Shown: piece after piece, positions 16,327-24,092 of the stretch
Numbering within the stretch: position 1 is the first letter of the stretch
Layout of the letters: each line of letters begins with the position of its first letter
NCBI GenBank assembly: GCA_938048735.1
Contig: CALIUM010000015.1
Span: 52,599 to 116,598 of the forward strand
Length of the DNA: 64,000 nucleotides
Origin: an uncultured archaeon
Lineage (GTDB): Archaea; Thermoproteota; Bathyarchaeia; TCS64
Direction of reading: 5' to 3'
The notes under the pieces: generated by a model
Database searches by the model: none
Told to the model about the DNA's origin: nothing
What the model saw: only the letters and a program-made list of their open reading frames with translations
Position numbers and translations under genes: made by a program

Positions 16327-16430
16327 CTTGATAAATATCTCTTAAATTCTATTATAAATCAAAATCATCATCATAAATCGTATTAACATTAAAGTTTAAA
16401 TATATTTTGAAGTTGTTAATAAATTGGAAA

Positions 16431-16964
16431 ATGGTTGCAATAAGATATACTTTAGTTGGAGCAATGCTAGTTTTGCTGGTTGCCTTATATGCTCTCTGTT
16501 TATATCTGATAAAAAGGGGAAGGCTCCCGACCTTTCGACCGCTCCCTGGACTGCTTGCCATAGATGAATGTATTGGAAGGGCTACTGAGATGGGTAGACC
16601 TGTCTTATTCACGGCTGGTCGAGGAGAGTTATACGAGTCTGGAGTGGGAACAATACTTGCAGGTTTCGCTATATTAGGTAAAGTTGCAGAGGAATGTGTA
16701 AAGAAGAATACTGAGCTTATTGTAGGTATTGGGACTGCGGCACATATCCCTATTATCACAAGCATTATAGAACAAGCCTATTTGGCTGGAGGATCACCTG
16801 AAAACTTCAAGCCTGAAAATCTCATCTTCCAAGGAGGAACGCAGTACTCCCAGATAGCGGGAATATATGGTATTCTAGAGAGCAGAAGGCCAGCGGCCTT
16901 CATAGCAACAGGCGGTTTTGTAACGGATGTCTGCACATTAGGAGTGGTGGCAAGAAGCGTGTGA
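16431..16964 (+). CDS. DUF6754-like membrane protein, probably truncated
   Basis: ATG at 16431 is chosen because a TATA-like TTTAAATATATTTT lies about 27 nt upstream; the ORF track begins at a TTG eight codons earlier. 177 residues: one N-terminal membrane helix (ALVLLVALYALCLYLI-like, about 10-27), then a soluble part with FTAGRGELYESGVGTILAGFAILG and VGIGTAAHIPIITSIIEQAY. I associate these segments with DUF6754 proteins, which as I recall usually continue into further C-terminal membrane helices. Here the frame stops at ARSV, 20 nt before the guaA stop, at the right edge of the AT-rich block. Confidence 0.55.
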   Translation: MVAIRYTLVGAMLVLLVALYALCLYLIKRGRLPTFRPLPGLLAIDECIGRATEMGRPVLFTAGRGELYESGVGTILAGFAILGKVAEECVKKNTELIVGIGTAAHIPIITSIIEQAYLAGGSPENFKPENLIFQGGTQYSQIAGIYGILESRRPAAFIATGGFVTDVCTLGVVARSV

Positions 16965-16983
16965 GCTTTATCAATATCTGGTC

Positions 16984-18192
16984 TTACTCAAACTCTATTG
17001 TTCCCGGGGGCTTCGGGGTGGCATCGTAGTAGACCTTAGAGACCATTTCACACTCATTTAGAATCTTTCTTGACAGCTCCTCTAGTTTTGTCCATGGGAT
17101 CTCTACGGGTGTGGCTCTTAGGAAGTCCTTGGTGGTGACCGCTCGTAGGGCGATGGAGTAACCCCTCTCCTCCTTTCTGCCTATTAGGTATAATATCCTG
17201 GTTATCTCGGGATGGTGTTCTTGGAGCCTAATCCTCACCCTTTCGAGCACTTTGGGATCGTAGGATCTAGCCCTAGTTGTGGGCTCCGGGATCTCTACCT
17301 CTGCTATCAGTCCATAGGATCGCTTTCCATCTATGATGCCTGTGGCCCTTTCCTTTGGGAGCTTGACCTCCACCTGGGATTGGTCTAGGCCAAGGGCCTC
17401 TGAAGCCTCTGATGATAATGTCTTTGAGAACTCTGATTCCATTCCTAGGATTGCTGGAAAGTACTGGTCCGGTTTGTAGGGTTCAAGCTCCTCTTCGACG
17501 ATGGTGGTGACTGCCTTCAGGGTTATAAGCTTCTCCTGTGTGACCTCTCCCAAGACCCTTATGGAGAGGCCGGGGCCTGGGAAGGGCTGCCTCTCTGAGA
17601 TGGCCTTCGGAACCCCTAGGTATCTCGCGACCTCCCTGACCTGCTCCTTATACAGATCTGAGATGGGCTCCAGAACCCTCAGGCCGTATCTCTCAGCTGG
17701 GTTGATGCCTACCTGCTCTAGGACGTTGTGCTGGGTCTTAATCCCCCTCTCCGTCTCTATGATATCGGCCTTTATCGTCCCCTGAACCAGGAAGCTGCAG
17801 TTCTCCCTCTGCGATACCTCCCCTAGGGTCCTGTAGAAGGCCTCCCTGAAGGTCTTCCTCTTCTCCTCCGCATCCCTCAAACCCTTTAAGGCCTCCATGA
17901 ACCTGTTCCTCTCATCCACAATCTTAACTGGGAGGTTCAGAGGTGAGGAGGAGAGGAGTTCCCTGACCCTTTCAGGTTCCCCCTGACGCATGAAGTTGTC
18001 GTCGATGAATATGCAGATGAGCCTATCACCTAGGGCCCTCCTCGCCATGGCGGCGGAGACCGTGCTGTCCACCCCTCCTGAGACAGCCACCAGGGCCCTC
18101 TCATCCCCGACAGCCCTTCTGATGGCCTCAACCCTCTCGGATATGAGCCTCGGGATATCCAGGCTTCGCATGCCTAAAGATCGGAGGGGCAT
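16984..18192 (-). CDS. guaA: GMP synthase, ATP-pyrophosphatase (glutamine-hydrolysing partner separate) subunit with an insertion
   Basis: Adenylates XMP and aminates it to GMP. The PP-loop VAVSGGVDSTV is at about 34-44, followed by PFPGPGLSIRVLGEVT and the C-terminal SKVYYDATPKPPGTIEFE dimerisation tail. There is no N-terminal glutamine amidotransferase domain, as in archaea where that subunit is separate. At 402 residues it is about 90 longer than typical archaeal GuaA-B; the extra part lies between KRSYGLIAEV and GYSIALRAV, in the dimerisation domain. Divergent from proC. ATG 18171 is an alternative start. Confidence 0.92.
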   Translation of the reverse strand: MPLRSLGMRSLDIPRLISERVEAIRRAVGDERALVAVSGGVDSTVSAAMARRALGDRLICIFIDDNFMRQGEPERVRELLSSSPLNLPVKIVDERNRFMEALKGLRDAEEKRKTFREAFYRTLGEVSQRENCSFLVQGTIKADIIETERGIKTQHNVLEQVGINPAERYGLRVLEPISDLYKEQVREVARYLGVPKAISERQPFPGPGLSIRVLGEVTQEKLITLKAVTTIVEEELEPYKPDQYFPAILGMESEFSKTLSSEASEALGLDQSQVEVKLPKERATGIIDGKRSYGLIAEVEIPEPTTRARSYDPKVLERVRIRLQEHHPEITRILYLIGRKEERGYSIALRAVTTKDFLRATPVEIPWTKLEELSRKILNECEMVSKVYYDATPKPPGTIEFE

Positions 18193-18274
18193 CTAATAAC
18201 TCTTCGTTTGGATTATCAGAAAGGCTTAAGAGAGATTGGTTTGCCCTCTTGACTTACAGCTGGTGAGGGATTCT

Positions 18275-19087
18275 ATGGGTGAGGACATCTCGATAATAGG
18301 GGCGGGAGTTATAGGAGGGGCTATTGCCAGATGTCTCGTTAGGAGCGGGTCCTTCCGACGGATAATAGCCACGAGGAGGAGGATAGATAAGCTTAAGCCC
18401 CTATCCGATCTGGGCGTGGAGGTTACTACAGATAACCTCAGAGCCGCAAGGGAAGGAGAGATCATCATCATCTGTGTCAAGCCTAAGGATGTATCGGGCG
18501 TCTTAAGGGAGTTGAAGGAGGCGGTGGAGGGTAAGCTGGTTATCTCCACAGCCGCAACCATTCCAATATCCATATACAGGTCTATAGCCCCCGGTGCGAG
18601 GTATGTCAGGGCCATGCCTAACATCGCGGCATTGGTGGGGGAATCCTTCACCGCCTACTGCTGCGATGAGATGATAACCGAGAGGGATAGGGATGTGGTG
18701 AAGAGGATATTTAAGACCATGGGCCCATGCGAGGAAGTTGAGGAGGGATACATGGACGCGGTGACCGGCCTAAGTGGGAGCGGACCCGCCTATATAGCCA
18801 CCATAATAGAGGCGATGATGTACGCAGGCCTGAAGGTGGGCCTACCAAGGGAGCTATCCCTCTCCAGCTCAGCCCAGGCCGTTCTAGGGACTGCGAAGCT
18901 GATCCTCGAGGGTGGGCTCACCCCTTCGGAGATCAAGGAGATGGTTACCACTCCGGGAGGCACAACGATAGAGGGGCTATACCAGCTGGAGGATGGGAAG
19001 GTAAGAACAGCCCTCATGAGGGCGGTTGAGGCTGCGACGGAGAAGTGCATGACAATAAGGAGAAACTGGGTGAATGAGAAGACCTAG
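18275..19087 (+). CDS. proC: Pyrroline-5-carboxylate reductase
   Basis: Last step of proline synthesis, NAD(P)H-dependent. Start placed at ATG 18275 with GGTGAGGGA just upstream, rather than the ORF-track TTG. 270 residues, normal. Rossmann motif IIGAGVIGGAIARCL at the N-terminus, ICVKPKD after strand 4, AMPNIAALVGESFTAY, the C-terminal GLSGSGPAYIATIIEAM and TTPGGTTIEGL segments that form the active site. Alone and divergent from guaA. Confidence 0.95.
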   Translation: MGEDISIIGAGVIGGAIARCLVRSGSFRRIIATRRRIDKLKPLSDLGVEVTTDNLRAAREGEIIIICVKPKDVSGVLRELKEAVEGKLVISTAATIPISIYRSIAPGARYVRAMPNIAALVGESFTAYCCDEMITERDRDVVKRIFKTMGPCEEVEEGYMDAVTGLSGSGPAYIATIIEAMMYAGLKVGLPRELSLSSSAQAVLGTAKLILEGGLTPSEIKEMVTTPGGTTIEGLYQLEDGKVRTALMRAVEAATEKCMTIRRNWVNEKT

Positions 19088-19213
19088 CCTAGAGAAGTTT
19101 GAGGCCCGCTGCACACTTATATGTTTCTATCACCTAAACTCTGAATAGTTGTTTGTAGGGATTTAAGAGTCCCAAGAGAATTATAATGGATTGCATTTTA
19201 GGGGCGCATCGAT

Positions 19214-19924
19214 TCATTTAACCCCGAACTCTGGCCTGTGGAACTCCTCCGTCGCCTTCAGGATCCATATCCCCTCCTCCACTCCCTTCTCGATGAGGCT
19301 TGGCAGTGGGAGGCTTACATAAATTACCTTTATTAGATTCCTCCTAAGCATCTCCGGGTGATTCAGCCTAAGCCTCTCAACCTTCCTTAGTAGCTCCTCG
19401 GCTATCTCTGCTCCTCCCCTCACCGTCGCCTCTCCAACCACGCAGAGGTCATCCGTCGCGCCATAGATGTTGAGTTCCATATCCGGGAGAACCAGCGTGA
19501 TCAAATCTAATTCGACCCCAAGCTCGTTTCTAATTCTCCACTTCAGAATGGACTTGGCCTCATCCTCAACATCAACAGTAAGCTTCTCCAGGGTTCGTTC
19601 AACCCTGTTCAGCCTCACATCAGTCCTATTAATAATAGCCAGCATCTTATTGAAGTCCTCCCTCAGCTTAACCTGTTCCTCCTTAAGACCCTGAATCTCC
19701 TTCCAGATCTTACCCTGCTCCTCCCTAAGACCCTGAATCTCCTTCCAGATCTTATTCTGGCCTTTCCTGAGTCTAACTTGTTCCCTCCTGAGCTTAACCT
19801 GCTCCTCGGTGATGGAGTCGAGTCTCTTTAGGATCTCAGATAGACCTAGATATCCTGCAACTGCATATCTGAACTCGATATCGCTGTCGAGAAGCTGTAG
19901 GAAATCCCTCTTCATCGCTTCCAA
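19214..19924 (-). CDS. Coiled-coil protein with C-terminal PD-(D/E)XK-nuclease-like domain (DUF3782-like)
   Basis: 236 residues. The first third is a continuous coiled coil (about 38-112) including a 14-residue repeat QGKIWKEIQGLREE. The C-terminal 120 residues (ILKWRIRNELGVELDLITLV, DDLCVVGEATVRGG, EELLRKVERL) match the layout of the coiled-coil/nuclease-like proteins common in thermophilic crenarchaea. The second active-site position reads GEAT instead of E-x-K, so nuclease activity is doubtful. It stands alone with intergenic spaces on both sides. Confidence 0.65.
   Translation of the reverse strand: MEAMKRDFLQLLDSDIEFRYAVAGYLGLSEILKRLDSITEEQVKLRREQVRLRKGQNKIWKEIQGLREEQGKIWKEIQGLKEEQVKLREDFNKMLAIINRTDVRLNRVERTLEKLTVDVEDEAKSILKWRIRNELGVELDLITLVLPDMELNIYGATDDLCVVGEATVRGGAEIAEELLRKVERLRLNHPEMLRRNLIKVIYVSLPLPSLIEKGVEEGIWILKATEEFHRPEFGVK
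19686..19754. repeat. 42-bp internal direct repeat in the coiled-coil gene
   Basis: The 27-bp string starting AGACCCTGAATCTCCTTCC occurs at 19686-19712 and again at 19728-19754, a period of 42 bp or 14 residues (two heptads). It reflects recent duplication inside the coiled coil and could vary in copy number between strains. Confidence 0.75.
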
Positions 19925-20127
19925 TTTAGTCCGATTAATTTATGGCACGGAAGCTTATAAAACGATTGAGCACTACGGCTCTCGTTAATTATTTCACCCC
20001 TTGAATGTGGTTTATGGCTTAAGCCCAGAAGGGGCTTGAGGGTTAAGCTATAGTTCTTCTTCTCTAGAGTTGTTGTGGAATGGAGGCCTATGGGTCAGTC
20101 TAATTGGCCTCTGGTGGTAAGGCTAGT

Positions 20128-21477
20128 TTACCTTGGCTCCTTCATCCTCCTCGCCGCGTTATCTGAGGCTAGGGTTAAGGCCTCCCATGTCTCATTGAGG
20201 GGCGGGGCGTAGCATGTGTCCGACTTGGCTAGCTCCCAGACGGTCATCCCCATCTGGATCGCGATGGACGCCGCGTTTATCCTCTGGGTTACCTCCTCCC
20301 CCCCTATGATCTGGCATCCTATAACCCTCCCTGAGTCCGGCTCTGCCACCACCTTCACCCTTATGTCCTTTCCTCCGGGATAGTACCTGGCTCTGGTCTT
20401 TGAGGTCACGACGCCTGAGACAGTTTTGAATCCGAGCCTTTGGGCCTGCACCTCCGTGAGACCCGTCGAACCGATCTCTATATCAAAGGCCTTGGTGACG
20501 GCTGATGATAGGACCCCTGAGAATGTTGAGTATCCTCCGGCCGCGTTTATCCCTGCGACCCTGCCCATCCTGACGGCGGTTGTCCCGAGCTGGCTGAGGG
20601 TTGGCTGGCCTGTCAGCAGGCTGTAGGACTCCGCGCAGTCCCCTGCGGCGTAGATGTCCTGTATCGAGGTCATCATCCTTGGGTTCACCCTTATCCCCCT
20701 TGTTGGCCCGATCTCGACTCCAGCCTGCCTGGCAAGCTCCGTGTTTGGCCTAGCCCCTGTTGAGACTATTACTATGTCCGCCTCTATCCTACCTCCTCCG
20801 GCTACGACCCCCTCGACCTTTCCTTCTCCTAGGATCTCCTCCACGCTGGTTCCTGTCAGCACCCGGACTCCCCTCTCCTCGAGAACCCTCTGGGCGGCTT
20901 GGGCCATATCCCTGTCGAGGGCTGCGGGTAGGATGTTTGGTAGGAGTTCCACCATCGTCGCCTCTATCCCATGCTCCCTGAAGGCGTGGGCCATCTCTAT
21001 TCCTATGAAGCCCGCACCTATTATGACCGCTCTCTTGGCGTTCTCCATAGCCTCCTTTATCCTAATCCCGTCTTCTATGGTTCTTAGGGTGAAGACCCCC
21101 CTCTTCTCCAAGCCCTTTATGGGTGGTGTGAAGGGGCTGGCTCCTGTTGAGATTATGAGGGAGTCGTACTCTTCTTTTTCAATCTCCCCTCCAGACTTGA
21201 GTTCCACCTTCTTCTCCTTGGGGTTTATGGAGACCGCGTGGGTCTCGGTCCTAACCTCGAGCCTCATCATCTTATAATAGGAGGGGGGGAAGACTATCAG
21301 GTCTTGGAAGCTCGGTATCTCCCCTGCGAGCACGTAGGGAAGCCCGCATCTGGAGTAGGCAAGGTGGGGCTCGCCAGTCACCAGGGTTATCTCGGCATCC
21401 CTGTCGGTTTTTCTAGCCGCAGAGGCTGCCTCCAATCCCGCGGCGTTAGCCCCGATTATAATGATTCTCCTTGACAT
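20128..21477 (-). CDS. CoA-disulfide reductase / NADH oxidase family flavoprotein
   Basis: FAD-dependent pyridine nucleotide-disulfide oxidoreductase that reduces CoA disulfide, persulfide or O2. Start at ATG 21477 with AGGGAT upstream; the ORF-track TTG is five codons earlier. About 449 residues. FAD motif IIIIGANAAGLEAASAAR, single redox Cys in YSRCGLPYVLAG (the hallmark of this family), NAD(P) motif IIGAGFIGIEMAHAF, second FAD motif IYAAGDCAE, and a C-terminal dimerisation domain. The natural electron acceptor cannot be told from sequence. Confidence 0.88.
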   Translation of the reverse strand: MSRRIIIIGANAAGLEAASAARKTDRDAEITLVTGEPHLAYSRCGLPYVLAGEIPSFQDLIVFPPSYYKMMRLEVRTETHAVSINPKEKKVELKSGGEIEKEEYDSLIISTGASPFTPPIKGLEKRGVFTLRTIEDGIRIKEAMENAKRAVIIGAGFIGIEMAHAFREHGIEATMVELLPNILPAALDRDMAQAAQRVLEERGVRVLTGTSVEEILGEGKVEGVVAGGGRIEADIVIVSTGARPNTELARQAGVEIGPTRGIRVNPRMMTSIQDIYAAGDCAESYSLLTGQPTLSQLGTTAVRMGRVAGINAAGGYSTFSGVLSSAVTKAFDIEIGSTGLTEVQAQRLGFKTVSGVVTSKTRARYYPGGKDIRVKVVAEPDSGRVIGCQIIGGEEVTQRINAASIAIQMGMTVWELAKSDTCYAPPLNETWEALTLASDNAARRMKEPR

Positions 21478-21628
21478 AGCATCCCTAGACAATGGAATCC
21501 AGTTCGATTTAAAATATGGGTGTATAGAAGCCTATAGAGACCCAAATATAAGGGCTTGACATCTTCATCCTTAAGGGGGTTTTGAGGTAGATTATTTTCA
21601 GGCTATGAGGGGTTATTCAATTCCCCAT

Positions 21629-22624
21629 TTAATTATCGGAGGGGGTGGAGCGGAGCCATCTGCTCGCCTTAACGGCGGGGATGAAGCCCCTCCTCCTGGA
21701 GGCCATTGAGGAGAAGAATAGGATGCATCCAGGTATTAGGAGGGATATAATGAGGTTGTACACGGGATGGAATGGGTAGGCCTCCCCGAATTGGAGCCAT
21801 CCCATGGTGAGGAGGCCCCCCCTATTATACCACCAGAGGTTTGGGGTTATCCCGGTCAACCTCATGGATATGTCGCATGCCGTTGGCAAAACGATGAGTA
21901 TCATGTGGTAGAGCCAGAGCATTGTGCAGAGGTCGTCGTCCCTGAAGGATAGGGGAGCTATGAGGCACCAGAGGTACCAGAGGGCTATGGATAAAGCCTC
22001 GAGGCCTAGGCTGAGGGGGCCGGTGATGTAGGGGGATACGAGGATCAGAGGGGAGGCAAAGAATGGGATGAGGATGATCCATGGGAATCTCCCATCCACC
22101 TTTATGCCCTCCTTCGGGGGGGAGATCCTGTCAATTAGGATGGCCACAGTTATTATTGAGGCTATGAGGAGGATCCCCCTTATGGTCCTGATGAATAGGG
22201 GGAGGTAGCCCATTATGGGGATCCTCCAAACCACTCTCCCTATCACCTTCTCCTCCGGGACTGGCTGGCTGTCCCTAAAGGGGTTGTTGTCTCCCTTCGT
22301 TATGAACCACCACCGGCCTCCCTGGAGGTACTTCTCGACCGCCCTGTGGACTATGTACTCCTCCGAGGCCCCGCTCCTAGAGAAGACTATTATCTCCCCA
22401 GTGGGCCTTGGCGCAGCCGTCACACCGCCGTAGTCGTCTATTCTGGCTACGAATATGAAGTCTCCTACGCCTAGGGTTGGAACCATGCTCTGGGATACCA
22501 CAACCATCACAGGATGCTCGGTTCCCAGGGTAACCCTAAGTAGCTGGACTCCCCCGAAGATTATGATGGCGAAGATTATGATGGAGGCTAGCTGTCCCGC
22601 CAGATCTCTCCTACGGGGCCTCAA
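21629..22624 (-). CDS. Archaeal signal peptidase I (Sec11 type) with a C-terminal multi-spanning membrane domain
   Basis: Removes signal peptides at the cell membrane. One N-terminal membrane helix (about 9-30), catalytic Ser in VSQSMVPTL, His replacing bacterial Lys in EYIVHRAV, Asp in TKGDNNPF. After the catalytic domain there are about five more hydrophobic segments (about 148-165, 178-200, 205-222, 235-250, 290-310), roughly doubling the usual length. TTG start 7 nt after the TFE-beta stop, so it is the last gene of the tbp operon. Confidence 0.88.
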   Translation of the reverse strand: MRPRRRDLAGQLASIIIFAIIIFGGVQLLRVTLGTEHPVMVVVSQSMVPTLGVGDFIFVARIDDYGGVTAAPRPTGEIIVFSRSGASEEYIVHRAVEKYLQGGRWWFITKGDNNPFRDSQPVPEEKVIGRVVWRIPIMGYLPLFIRTIRGILLIASIITVAILIDRISPPKEGIKVDGRFPWIILIPFFASPLILVSPYITGPLSLGLEALSIALWYLWCLIAPLSFRDDDLCTMLWLYHMILIVLPTACDISMRLTGITPNLWWYNRGGLLTMGWLQFGEAYPFHPVYNLIISLLIPGCILFFSSMASRRRGFIPAVKASRWLRSTPSDN

Positions 22625-22631
22625 CCACCCC

Positions 22632-22997
22632 TCAGCCTCTTCTCCCCTCTCCAGAGTTCTCCATTATCCACCTTGTCAGATACTCGCAGCTTATGGGGGA
22701 CCTCTCCCCTCCCTCGAAGCATCTATCTATATCGTCGCACCTCAGGCATGGGCTATCCTTTATGGAAGTTAGGCTTACATGCCTCCTCTTCGAGTTGAGC
22801 TTGTAGGTCCACCTCCCCTCATAGAGTACTCGGTCTCTCTCGATCTCCCCCTTCTCCTCGAGCCTCTGGGCGAGTCTAGAGCCCTCCCTGCTGCTTAGGC
22901 CGAGCCTCTTCCACATCTCACATTGCAGGATGCCATTCTCAGACTCCATTATCAGCCTAAGAGCCTTCTCCTCGAGACCATTGTTTCTCTGGGGCAA
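22632..22997 (-). CDS. RPC34/RPC39-like transcription factor TFE-beta subunit with Fe-S cysteine motif
   Basis: 121 residues. An N-terminal winged helix (LRLIMESENGILQCEMWKRLGLSSREGSRLAQRL) is followed by the wing and a C-terminal cysteine motif PCLRC..C..EGG..SP.SC with spacing C-x2-C-x5-C-x10-C, then EYLTRWIM. Human RPC39 ends with a closely similar motif, and archaeal TFE-beta carries a 4Fe-4S cluster there. TFE-beta binds the RNA polymerase clamp with TFE-alpha and helps open promoters. Located between tbp and signal peptidase, with gaps of 21 and 7 nt. Confidence 0.85.
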   Translation of the reverse strand: MPQRNNGLEEKALRLIMESENGILQCEMWKRLGLSSREGSRLAQRLEEKGEIERDRVLYEGRWTYKLNSKRRHVSLTSIKDSPCLRCDDIDRCFEGGERSPISCEYLTRWIMENSGEGRRG

Positions 22998-23018
22998 TTC
23001 CAGCTCCTCCTATGCCTG

Positions 23019-23585
23019 TCAATCGTAGTATATCAGGCCTTCTTTCTGGAGGAGGTCGTAGAGCTTCTCGACCGCTTCTCGGACCATCGCCTCCTTTTTA
23101 GCGCCTGTGCAGACCAGCTTCCCGCTGGCGAATAGGAGCATCACGACCTTTGGGTCGGTCATCCTGTAGATTAGGCCTGGGAACTGCTCTGGCTCGTACA
23201 TTATATTCTCCATAACGTTCGCCGCCATCTCGAGGTCTATCCTTCCTCCTAGGTTGGCTGAGGCGACAATGTTCTGGATGACTATCTCGGGTCTCCCCAA
23301 TATCACGATCCCGCTGTTCTTCAGCTCCTTCACAACCCTCCTTACGGCTCCTTTGGCCTGCTTCTCGGACTTCGCCCCTGTGCAGACCATCTTCCCGGAT
23401 GCGAATATGAGGGTCGCGGTTTTGGGTCTCTTCAGCCTGAAGACCAGCCCTGGGAACTGTTTGGGCCTATACTCGACGTTCCTGAAGGCCTTCATGATGG
23501 AGAGGAGGTCTATCTTCTGATCCAAGGTCGCGGAGGCCACCACATTCTCGATGCTTATCTGGAGCTTTCTAGTGGACATTCCCAT
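23019..23585 (-). CDS. tbp: TATA-box-binding protein
   Basis: General transcription factor that binds TATA boxes and recruits TFB and RNA polymerase. 188 residues with the two direct repeats typical of TBP: IENVVASATLDQKIDL...YRPKQFPGLVFRLKRPKTATLIFASGKMVCTGAKS and IQNIVASANLGGRIDLE...YEPEQFPGLIYRMTDPKVVMLLFASGKLVCTGAKK. ATG preceded by AGGAGGG. It is second in a four-gene string, 9 nt after a small unknown gene. Confidence 0.97.
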   Translation of the reverse strand: MGMSTRKLQISIENVVASATLDQKIDLLSIMKAFRNVEYRPKQFPGLVFRLKRPKTATLIFASGKMVCTGAKSEKQAKGAVRRVVKELKNSGIVILGRPEIVIQNIVASANLGGRIDLEMAANVMENIMYEPEQFPGLIYRMTDPKVVMLLFASGKLVCTGAKKEAMVREAVEKLYDLLQKEGLIYYD

Positions 23586-23594
23586 GAATCCCTC

Positions 23595-23921
23595 CTAGTC
23601 GGATAAGACCTTAGAGAGCTGTTCAGGAGGGATGATGTCCTGGTTGCTCACCTCCACTATGGGGATGGAGCTTATGTTTGGATCGGTTCTCAGCCTCTCG
23701 CTGTAGGAGATATCTCCGGAGAAGTTGTTGTAGATGATGAAGCTTCCGGGCAGTGGCTTCTCCTCTCTGACAAAGAATAGGAAGACCTCGCTCATCGTCC
23801 CCCCGATGATGAAGTAGATGTGTGCCCCTTCTGATTGAAAGTGCTGGATAACATTCATCGAAGGCGAAGAGGCTACCAGCATGACGAGGTCCCTTATAGA
23901 CCTCAATCGAATATACTTCAT
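23595..23921 (-). CDS. Small protein of unknown function, first gene of the tbp operon
   Basis: Start set at ATG 23921 because GAGGGAG lies directly before it and because the ORF-track start falls upstream of the TATA-like boxes. 108 residues: mixed alpha/beta, with hydrophobic strands (LVMLVASS, HIYFIIGGTMSEVFLFFV) and a C-terminal VEVSNQDIIPPEQLSKVL. I do not recognise the family; the alternating strands and a beta-GG turn suggest a compact alpha/beta fold. Its fixed position ahead of tbp and TFE-beta suggests a transcription-linked or co-regulated role. Confidence 0.6.
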   Translation of the reverse strand: MKYIRLRSIRDLVMLVASSPSMNVIQHFQSEGAHIYFIIGGTMSEVFLFFVREEKPLPGSFIIYNNFSGDISYSERLRTDPNISSIPIVEVSNQDIIPPEQLSKVLSD

Positions 23922-23951
23922 CTCCCTCGATAAGGAATATAGGCGAATCAT

Positions 23952-23969
23952 GTTTAAATAGTTTAAATA
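23952..23969 (-). promoter_or_regulatory. Tandem TATA-like boxes of the tbp operon
   Basis: The 9-bp unit GTTTAAATA is repeated exactly head to tail (23952-23960 and 23961-23969). On the minus strand this reads TATTTAAACTATTTAAAC. The nearer copy lies about 25 nt before the expected transcription start, leaving a short leader with GAGGGAG before ATG 23921. Two equal TATA boxes at the gene set for TBP could allow autoregulation. Confidence 0.5.
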
Positions 23970-24092
23970 GTCCGGCCCCCTCAAGGGGATATCGCCTCCG
24001 TGGAGGGGGTTTAAAGGGTTGTTGAGGGGCGGCGCACAGATCCTTTTTATCCATCCTCTAAGGGATAGAGATAGAATGGGGGAGATGTCCGA

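Noticed and set aside
23623-24054. 143-residue minus-strand ORF overlapping the first tbp-operon gene
   Set aside because: Pro/Arg/His-rich alternative frame that runs through the TATA-like boxes; the other frame has a Shine-Dalgarno and sensible strands.
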